From Acidobacteriota bacterium (GTDB lineage: Bacteria; Acidobacteriota; Terriglobia; Acidiferrales; UBA7541), in assembly GCA_003161195.1 (NCBI GenBank), contig PMOV01000176.1, positions 26,588-35,763 of the forward strand: a stretch of 9,176 nucleotides of DNA. The letters are read 5' to 3'. Below, one piece after another: positions 1 to 5,260 of this stretch (the first letter of the stretch is position 1; each line of letters begins with the position of its first letter). The notes below the pieces were generated by a model, which worked only from the letters and a program-made list of their open reading frames with translations, had not been told where the DNA came from and did not search any database. The position numbers were made by a program, and so were the translations under genes.

Positions 1-2
1 CG

Positions 3-68
3 CCCAATCTCGATCCTATCCGGATCGTCGTCTTTGGCTTCGCTTTTGCTGTGCGCTACCAGATCTAA
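3..68 (+). CDS. possible 3' end of a forward-strand gene (partial)
   Basis: The frame starting at base 3 is open from the window edge and ends in TAA at 66-68, which overlaps the TAG stop (65-67) of the convergent receptor gene. The 21 residues end in VVFGFAFAVRYQI. The alternating hydrophobic pattern with an aromatic near the end would fit the last strand of an outer-membrane beta-barrel. A 22-codon open frame is easily a chance event in GC-rich DNA, so this is a weak call. It is supported mainly by the tidy tail-to-tail junction with the next gene. Confidence 0.25.
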   Translation, partial: PNLDPIRIVVFGFAFAVRYQI

Positions 69-3000
69 AACGCGTACCGCAGCGAAAACTGAATCAACCG
101 CGGCACGCCCTTGGTGCTGGTAATCACTCCGAAATTGCTCGGACTCTCCACATCCGTGCTCGCCGGGTTCGCAAAGTTCGGATGGTTCCACAAATTGAAA
201 GCGTCCGCCGTAAACCGCAATGTCTGCCGCTCCGTCAGATGGATATTCTTGATCAGCGAAAAATCCCAATTCTGCTCGAACGGCCCGCGATAGATGTTCC
301 GTCCCAAATCCCCGAATCCCGTCCCACAATAATTCTGGTTGGTCTGCTGGTTACAAGTGGTCGTCGGATTCGCCGGATCCGTTGGATACAGCAGCGCCGC
401 CGGCGTGAAATTGTTGATGTTCACATAGCCGTTCAAGCGGCTGGTCACGCTGCCCGACGTGTACCCGTTTGCAATCGTCGCCCCCGGGGCCAAGCTCGCC
501 GTCAGCGTCGTCGTGCTGCCGTTCAGGATGAACGCGGTGCCCGCACCGGAATCGTAAATGGAGAACGGCAGTCCCGATTGCAGCGTAACGATGCCGCTCA
601 CTTCCCAACCGCCCAGCGTGTTGTGCACCAGCCCGCTGCTATGCCGGAAAAACGGCAGGTCATACACATAGCTCGTCACCAAGCGGTGCGTGCGGTCGAA
701 GTCCGAAAGGCCCCGCGAATCGTTCAACGTGGTTTCATCGTTAAATGCCGTATTGAACGCCGGATTGCCCGTCGACGTCGCATCCGTCGAACGCGACCAG
801 GTATAGGCCGCCTGGAAATAGCCCTGCGACCATCGCCGCGACAGCGTCGTCTGCAACCCGTTGTAGTGCGAGTACGCGTCGTTGGCGAAAATCTGGTAAC
901 CGCCGTAGCCATTCAGTCCCGGCGTCGGTGTGCGCGCCACGGCGTTGTCGATGGTGTTCACGGTGATCGGATACTTCACTCCATTCACGTCCGTCACGAT
1001 GATCGGATTCGCCGGTGTAGCGTCCAGTGACTCGATGGCGTCTCGCGTGTCGCGCAGGTGCACCGCGTGCGTCCCCACGTATCCCACTTCCAGCACCCAC
1101 TGGTGGCCCAGCGAACGCTGAATCGTCAGATTCCACTGCTGCGTATTCGGCACCTTGAAATGCTTCGGCACTTCCAGCACAAACAGGTTGCTCGAGCCGA
1201 CGCCATTGCACCCCGCCTGGTTAGCGTAAATCGGCGATTGTGTCGGATCGTTCCCCGTAAATCCCTGCAGCACCGAGAGGCACCCCAGGAAATCCGAGCT
1301 AAGTACGCCGGCCGCCGGTAACGCATTGGGATTTGTGCCTCCGCCCGCGCAATACGGGTTTTGCGGCGCGGGATTGCTCGCCGCGCACGGCGCGAAAAAG
1401 TTCGTCAAGCTTCCCGGCGCTCCGCCCGCTCCGGCAATCGGCAGAAACGGCGCCTGAAAGCTCAGTTGATCCACCGCGCCTACGTCCTCACGTACATAGT
1501 AAATGCCGTAGCCGGCGCGAATCGTCGTCGTATGCTTGCCAAACAGGTCGTACGCCAGTCCCACCCGTGGGCCCAGTCCTGTCGAATATTGATTGTTAAA
1601 CGTCGAGCCATTCCCGGCCCCCGTCAGCCCCGCAACGCCCAGAGTATTCACGCAGCCGGGGTACACGAACGGATTTTCTTCCTTCAGCGTTAGCGCCGAC
1701 TGGATGTTCCCGATGTGGCAGTCTCCGTCCACGAACGCGCCCAATATTTCCGTCCGCAATCCCAGATTCAGCGTCAGATTTTTCGTGGCTTTCCAGTCAT
1801 CTTGCGCAAACACCGCAAAATCGTCCTGCTTGTACTGGTGGTTGTAGACGCCGCCGCCGCCAAAGCTGGCCGTCGGAGCGCCTTCCAGAAATTCCTGGAA
1901 GTCGCTGAAGCTCCCCGCATTGCTGGAAAAGAACAGCTGCCCGTTAAAAACCTGCGGAAACAATTTATACAGGTTCACGTAGTCGATCTCTCCGCCGATG
2001 CGCACCACATGCGCTCCATGCACCCAGGACACCGTATCCAGAAACGTGTAGTTGTTCTGCTCCTGCGACTGGTTCGCCTGCGGCGTCGGCCCGATCTGGA
2101 AGCCCGTCGAATTCAGCGTGAATTTATAAATGCTATCGGTCAGGTTATTCGTCGGCCGGTTGATGCCCAGCGCCGTCGCCGTCACCCCATCCGGATTCGT
2201 GTTGATCGATGCGTTGTTGATGTGGTCCAGCCCGAAGCGGAACTCGTTCACCAGCGTCGGCGAAAACAGGTGCGTTTCCGCGATGCTGAAAAAACGCCCG
2301 CGTACCGGCAAGGTGTACGGAAAATTCAGGTCCGTCGCCGCAATGCCCCCGCCCAGCGACGCCTGCAGGCCTCCAGCTCCGAACGGTTCAACGGTGTTGG
2401 AGTTCGCGTAAAACACGCGCGCCGAAATCTTGTCCACCCCGCTGGCGAACTCGCGGTCCCAGTTGCTCGTGAACTGGTCGTCGTCATAACTTCCCGGCTT
2501 GCTGTACGTAAACGAGCCGGTGTTCACGCTCGCCGAGCACGTCGCCGGATTTACCGTCACGCCCGGCGTCCCCGCGATCGAAGGGAAGAGGTACCCGCCG
2601 TTGCCCCCGCCAAATTGGTTGCTCTTCACGTTCAGCAGCGCCAGCACTACGGGATCGATGGACGTCAGCGGTTGCGCCGCGCACGTCCCCGCCGCCGGGC
2701 TGCTGAACGTCGATTCCAGCGTCGCCGCGTCGCGCGCCGTCGGCAAAATCGGCAGGCTCGTACTGATGATGGTCCCCGGCGAATCTCCGCTGATTTGCCG
2801 CGTGCCCTGGTAGTTCACGAAAAAGTAGCCCAGTTTCGGCGTGGCCACCGGTCCGCCGACGCTTGCCCCAAAGATGTTCTGCCGTACCTCCGGCCGCGCC
2901 TGCCCCGAGCGGTTCAGGAAGAAATCGTTCGCGTCCAGCGCATCGTTGCGGAAAAATTCGTAGGCGTCCCCGTGATACTGCTGCCCGCCCGTCTTCAGGA

Positions 3001-3748
3001 TAGCGTTGATGTTCCCGCCGCCGTTGCGCCCCTGGCTCGCGTCATACAGCGACGTCTGCACCTTGAACTCCTGGACTACATCCGCATTCGGCAGCGGCGT
3101 ATTCGTCAGCTCCGCCACGTTGTAGTCCGTCGCCGAAATGCCTTCGATCAGGTAATTGTTGTTGTCTTCGCGCTGCCCGTTCACGTTGATGCGCACGTCG
3201 CCGCGTCCCAGTTGCGTCGAGGAGTTCAGCTCGCTTTGCGCTCCCGCCGAAAGCGTCAGCAACTCCTGGAAGTTCTGCGTCGCCAGTGGCAGCGTCCGTA
3301 CCGTGTTTTGTTCGATGGACTGCCCCGTCGTCGCATTCACCGTGTTCACGCTGGCTACCTGCGCCGTCACTTCCACTCTCTCGGTCACCACCCCCGGCTT
3401 CAGCGGAATGCTGATCTTCGTAACCTCCGTAATCCGCACCTCAATATTCTCGGACTTCGCTTCGGAAAACCCGCTCTTGTTCACCAGCACCGCATACGTC
3501 CCCGGCGGCAGCAGCGTCACCACAAAGCTTCCGTCCGCACCGCTGGACACCTTGCGCGTCACCTCTGCTGTCCTCGTATCGATAATCTGTACGTCCGCCC
3601 CGGCCACCGTCCCACCGCTCGCGTCTTCCACCACCCCGCTGATCGCCCCGGTGGCTCCTCCTTGTCCGTAGGTCCTTTCTCCTGCCCCCGCTAACCCCAC
3701 GAGGCACACCAACACCACGGCCACCAGCAATCTATAAGTCCTATGCAT
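65..3748 (-). CDS. Oar-like TonB-dependent outer-membrane receptor with N-terminal carboxypeptidase-regulatory-like domain
   Basis: This is an outer-membrane protein of 1227 residues, counted from the ATG at 3748. Residues 1 to about 22-28 form a signal peptide (charged MHRTYR, then a hydrophobic LLVAVVLVCLVGLAG stretch). Residues about 33-118 are a carboxypeptidase-regulatory-like Ig-type fold, marked by GAISGVVEDASGGTVAGADV and later PPGTYAVLV. Residues about 130-260 are the plug, with NGQREDNNNYLIEG and the Oar-type NGGGNINAILKTGG. The rest is a long beta-barrel ending in QFSLRYAF, whose terminal Phe is the usual signal for barrel assembly. A start 14 codons upstream (3790) is possible, but GAGGGG just before 3748 and the signal peptide beginning at MHRTYR favour 3748. 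Family members take up large substrates such as glycans or peptides, or serve envelope functions, with TonB-ExbBD energy. The substrate cannot be read from sequence, and no SusD partner or enzyme cluster is adjacent. I could not identify a TonB box with confidence. Confidence 0.93.
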   Translation of the reverse strand: MHRTYRLLVAVVLVCLVGLAGAGERTYGQGGATGAISGVVEDASGGTVAGADVQIIDTRTAEVTRKVSSGADGSFVVTLLPPGTYAVLVNKSGFSEAKSENIEVRITEVTKISIPLKPGVVTERVEVTAQVASVNTVNATTGQSIEQNTVRTLPLATQNFQELLTLSAGAQSELNSSTQLGRGDVRINVNGQREDNNNYLIEGISATDYNVAELTNTPLPNADVVQEFKVQTSLYDASQGRNGGGNINAILKTGGQQYHGDAYEFFRNDALDANDFFLNRSGQARPEVRQNIFGASVGGPVATPKLGYFFVNYQGTRQISGDSPGTIISTSLPILPTARDAATLESTFSSPAAGTCAAQPLTSIDPVVLALLNVKSNQFGGGNGGYLFPSIAGTPGVTVNPATCSASVNTGSFTYSKPGSYDDDQFTSNWDREFASGVDKISARVFYANSNTVEPFGAGGLQASLGGGIAATDLNFPYTLPVRGRFFSIAETHLFSPTLVNEFRFGLDHINNASINTNPDGVTATALGINRPTNNLTDSIYKFTLNSTGFQIGPTPQANQSQEQNNYTFLDTVSWVHGAHVVRIGGEIDYVNLYKLFPQVFNGQLFFSSNAGSFSDFQEFLEGAPTASFGGGGVYNHQYKQDDFAVFAQDDWKATKNLTLNLGLRTEILGAFVDGDCHIGNIQSALTLKEENPFVYPGCVNTLGVAGLTGAGNGSTFNNQYSTGLGPRVGLAYDLFGKHTTTIRAGYGIYYVREDVGAVDQLSFQAPFLPIAGAGGAPGSLTNFFAPCAASNPAPQNPYCAGGGTNPNALPAAGVLSSDFLGCLSVLQGFTGNDPTQSPIYANQAGCNGVGSSNLFVLEVPKHFKVPNTQQWNLTIQRSLGHQWVLEVGYVGTHAVHLRDTRDAIESLDATPANPIIVTDVNGVKYPITVNTIDNAVARTPTPGLNGYGGYQIFANDAYSHYNGLQTTLSRRWSQGYFQAAYTWSRSTDATSTGNPAFNTAFNDETTLNDSRGLSDFDRTHRLVTSYVYDLPFFRHSSGLVHNTLGGWEVSGIVTLQSGLPFSIYDSGAGTAFILNGSTTTLTASLAPGATIANGYTSGSVTSRLNGYVNINNFTPAALLYPTDPANPTTTCNQQTNQNYCGTGFGDLGRNIYRGPFEQNWDFSLIKNIHLTERQTLRFTADAFNLWNHPNFANPASTDVESPSNFGVITSTKGVPRLIQFSLRYAF

Positions 3749-3751
3749 GTT

Positions 3752-3757
3752 CCCCTC
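3752..3757 (-). promoter_or_regulatory. ribosome binding site of the TonB receptor
   Basis: Read on the minus strand, GAGGGG lies three bases before the ATG at 3748 (core GAGG five bases before). It decides the start of the receptor, because the longer reading frame from 3790 would place this site inside the coding sequence. Confidence 0.7.
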
Positions 3758-3820
3758 AGATCCCACTTCGTTTGAGATATGAAAATTCACTGCCTTCGAG
3801 CTTTAGACGGAGGTCGGGCC

Positions 3821-3919
3821 CACTTCTACTTCTTCACTTGCGGCTCGCAAGTCAGAAGTGCTTCGCAACTCCCCCACGCCCCCGCCACTCCAAGGTACCT
3901 GAACATCGCTGCGTACCTT
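3821..3919 (-). promoter_or_regulatory. hairpin-rich 5' leader of the TonB receptor
   Basis: Two structures lie between the candidate promoter and the receptor start. The first is a 7-bp perfect stem, AAGGTAC (3892-3898) with GTACCTT (3913-3919), around a 14-base loop. The second is a nested hairpin: outer stem CACTTCT (3821-3827) with AGAAGTG (3854-3860), inner stem ACTTGCG (3836-3842) with CGCAAGT (3846-3852) and a 3-base loop. Between them the minus strand is very G-rich (3868-3890 reads as C-runs on the plus strand). The arms are perfect, but a role in regulation is inference. No known riboswitch class is recognised. Confidence 0.45.
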
Positions 3920-3941
3920 CGCGCGGCAGGCTATCGACAAA

Positions 3942-3970
3942 ACCCTACTGGCATGCCCCCCGCCTGTCAA
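3942..3970 (-). promoter_or_regulatory. candidate sigma70-type promoter for the TonB receptor
   Basis: On the minus strand a perfect TTGACA (-35, 3970-3965) is followed after 17 bases by TAGGGT (-10, 3947-3942), which keeps only the TA...T core of the consensus. Transcription would start near 3935 and give a leader of about 187 bases before the ATG at 3748. The palindrome GGCATGCC (3950-3957) lies in the spacer and could bind a regulator. The weak -10 makes this a moderate call. Confidence 0.45.
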
Positions 3971-4200
3971 GAATCTTCCCCGCAAAATTTTTCGATAACT
4001 GGAATCCGCACAATCACTTGACCGCCGCTTGGAAGGCCGTGGCATACCGACCCCTGTTTTGCGCCAAGCGCGGCGTCAAGGTGGACCGCTATTGAGATTC
4101 CTTCACTGGGATCGCCTCCAACTGTGGTATCAAATCCGTCGCGACCCGGGATTTGGAAACGAAGTGGCGCACTCCAATCGAATCCGCTAAATGTCGTAAA

Positions 4201-4387
4201 CACCGTAGGTTCTTGCGCACTCATGAGGATAATTGCCATCTCTGGAAAGATACTGTGCAAGGTTTTAACTAACCCAAGTCCAGAAGGCCCGAGCCACTGA
4301 GTGATCGAGTAGCACGACGTCGGGTTTTAGTTCACCGACACGCGGAGCCGCCGCCCCGGCTATACCTCGTGCGTTTGCTATCAGAAC
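4201..4387 (-). pseudogene. response-regulator receiver-domain remnant, frameshifted
   Basis: One minus-strand frame reads GELKPDVVLLDHSV, the beta-3 strand of a receiver domain with the phospho-acceptor Asp at 4306-4304. It then hits TAA at 4267-4265. A second frame reads LVKTLHSIFPEMAIILMSAQ, the following helix and the beta-4 strand ending in the conserved Ser-Ala. The distance from the Asp to that Ser is 85 bases, whereas a normal receiver has about 30 residues (90 bases) between them. A deletion of about 5 bases would explain both the spacing and the frame change. The N-terminal acidic pocket and the conserved downstream Lys region with an effector domain are not recognisable. The second frame stays open to 3967 and ends SGGQVIVRIPVIEKF, which I do not recognise securely. 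It reads as a decayed gene, not a working regulator. Confidence 0.6.
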
Positions 4388-4445
4388 ACTCCGACATAAC
4401 CGCTGCAGCGGACGGCCAAGCTGCGCTCGATTCCATTACGCCTCA

Positions 4446-4574
4446 GGCATTGGAATCCGCGGCATGCGCGAACGTGTTCGCCAATTAGGCGGTCAGATGA
4501 ACATCGAGTCCAACAGTTCCGGCACCACCGTCTCAGCCACGCTACCAGCCACCATCGCTGTCCCGCCTTTGTAG
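4446..4574 (+). pseudogene. C-terminal fragment of a NarL/DegS-type sensor histidine kinase
   Basis: The plus-strand frame reads GIGIRGMRERVRQLGG and then QMNIESNSSGTTVSATLP, followed by TAG at 4572-4574. This is the G2 box and final beta-strands of the HATPase_c domain in HisKA_3-type kinases (consensus G-G-I-GMRERV--LGG---I-S--G-GT-----P). Only about 42 residues remain. The ATP lid N-box, the dimerisation domain with the His, and any sensor domain are absent upstream in this or other frames. The stop codon lies inside the start of the dispersed repeat that follows. Together with the nearby receiver remnant it marks a lost two-component system. Confidence 0.65.
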
Positions 4575-4613
4575 CGCCGCCTTCTGAGGCGGGCGCCTTC
4601 TGCCGCCACACCC
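4571..4613. repeat. dispersed palindromic repeat, copy 1
   Basis: This copy starts GTAGC and contains an imperfect hairpin, GCGC-CGCC (4574-4581) with GGCG-G-GCGC (4588-4596, one bulged G). It ends with TTCTGCCGCCACACCC (4598-4613). That 16-base tail is repeated exactly in copy 2 at 4762-4777, and both copies begin GTAGC, while the palindrome itself differs. Same ends with a changed palindrome is typical of REP-like intergenic repeats that keep structure rather than sequence. Confidence 0.65.
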
Positions 4614-4672
4614 AAGCCCTTAGGACAGTCCAGCGGTTCGCCCGGCCACTATTGCGTGCGCCAAAAAACACT

Positions 4673-4732
4673 GTTCACTTCTTCACTGCCGCTCGGTGAA
4701 CTTTGCCTCCCGCGAAAGCGTGCTTACGCTTT
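4673..4732. repeat. pair of hairpins preceding repeat copy 2
   Basis: GTTCAC (4673-4678) pairs with GTGAAC (4696-4701). Next AAAGCGT (4715-4721) pairs with ACGCTTT (4726-4732) around the loop GCTT. They directly precede the GTAGC of repeat copy 2 and may belong to the same compound element. The 11 bases ACTTCTTCACT (4677-4687) also occur in the receptor leader at 3828-3838, again next to a GCTCG-containing hairpin loop region. Confidence 0.45.
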
Positions 4733-4734
4733 AT

Positions 4735-4777
4735 GTAGCACAGACTTCAGTCTGTGCGCTTTTCTGCCGCCACACCC
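4735..4777. repeat. dispersed palindromic repeat, copy 2
   Basis: GTAGC is followed by a perfect 9-bp hairpin, GCACAGACT (4738-4746), loop TC, AGTCTGTGC (4749-4757), and then the tail TTCTGCCGCCACACCC (4762-4777) shared with copy 1. The copies lie 164 bp apart in the same orientation. No T-run follows the hairpin, so it is a poor intrinsic terminator candidate. Confidence 0.7.
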
Positions 4778-4848
4778 GGGCTCCCCGCCAACGCCGTCAA
4801 CCGCCCCGGCCCAGTACTCTCAGATGATTAAATCACCGCCGAATTATC

Positions 4849-4895
4849 TTGACAATTACGTCAAATTATGTATACTGAGGTCCTGACCTTAGTAT
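4849..4895 (+). promoter_or_regulatory. near-consensus promoter with two nested palindromes
   Basis: TTGACA (4849-4854) and TATACT (4871-4876) are 16 bases apart, which makes this the best sigma70-type promoter in the window. The -35 lies in the palindrome TTGAC-N6-GTCAA (4849-4864). The -10 and start region lie in an 11-bp inverted repeat, ATACTGAGGTC (4872-4882) with GACCTTAGTAT (4885-4895), one mismatch (G-U in RNA) and a 2-base centre. Overlapping palindromes of this kind are typical of repressor operators. No convincing coding sequence begins directly downstream. The nearest is the FecR/DUF6600 gene, about 380 bases on. The target gene may have been lost, or the product may be a leader or small RNA. 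Confidence 0.6.
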
Positions 4896-5094
4896 TGTGC
4901 CGTACTGGCATAGGGGCCCGTTTCCTCGGTTCGCGCCGCACTCAAACAAGCCCTTTCCAATTCCATCTCCAAGGGCGGAAATGGGGTAACCAGCTCGCCA
5001 TCAAATGGCTCGCTAAATCCAACAGAATGAACACTTGCAAAAGTGCATCAAAATAAAGGATTTCATCTCCTTTGCAATGAACACTTACGCAAAA
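4896..5094 (+). other. hairpin-rich non-coding stretch with a 50-bp-spaced direct repeat
   Basis: Five short hairpins follow the promoter in series: TGCC/GGCA (4898-4910), GCCCTT/AAGGGC (4950-4976), GCCAT/ATGGC (4997-5009), CACTT/AAGTG (5032-5045) and AAAGGA/TCCTTT (5055-5073). The motif AATGAACACTT occurs at 5026-5036 and again at 5076-5086, each followed by GCAAAA (directly in the first copy, after AC in the second). The last two hairpins sit at and between the copies. It has no recognised protein and no RNA family that I can name. It could be a structured 5' leader of the gene at 5261, a small RNA, or a remnant. Confidence 0.35.
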
Positions 5095-5144
5095 TCCATA
5101 GGGGGGTACCAAGCGCGCGGACCCATCCCTGCAAGCCACCTGCC

Positions 5145-5173
5145 TTGACGCGGCACTCACACGGGTCCACTAT
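5145..5173 (+). promoter_or_regulatory. weak candidate promoter near the FecR/DUF6600 gene
   Basis: TTGACG (5145-5150) is followed after 17 bases by CACTAT (5168-5173), a poor -10. It would start transcription near 5180 and give an 80-base leader. It is listed as an alternative to the stronger but more distant promoter at 4849. Confidence 0.25.
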
Positions 5174-5249
5174 CCCCTGTATCCGCCATTTTCGCTGAGA
5201 ACGTCCAATCATCTGATCGTAATCACCGGATACCGCATCCCCGAGACAC

Positions 5250-5253
5250 GAGG
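5250..5253 (+). promoter_or_regulatory. ribosome binding site of the FecR/DUF6600 gene
   Basis: GAGG lies seven bases before the ATG at 5261, a normal spacing. It fixes this start, which also begins a complete signal peptide. Confidence 0.65.
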
Positions 5254-5260
5254 TTTTACC

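Noticed and set aside
1715..3694. Long open frame antisense to the TonB receptor (659 residues)
   Set aside because: It is Arg/Val/Ala-rich with no domain pattern, lies wholly opposite a clear receptor gene, and is the expected shadow of GC-rich coding DNA.
3779..4095. Two small plus-strand frames opposite the receptor leader (80 and 107 residues)
   Set aside because: They have no ribosome site and no domain pattern, and they cover the hairpins and promoter of the receptor. They are judged non-coding.
4735..4777. Intrinsic terminator at the 9-bp GCACAGACT hairpin
   Set aside because: No T-run follows on either strand, and the element is repeated in the same region, so a dispersed repeat explains it better.
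4868..5056. 62-residue frame starting at the strong promoter
   Set aside because: Its ATG lies between the -35 and -10 boxes, so a transcript from that promoter would not contain it. There is no ribosome site and no recognisable domain.
5087..5145. Resemblance to a c-di-GMP-I riboswitch (ACGCAAAA..., GCAAGCCACCTGCC)
   Set aside because: Only short pieces match. The conserved AGGGCAAACC-type segment and the paired P1b/P2 elements in the right order are not visible.
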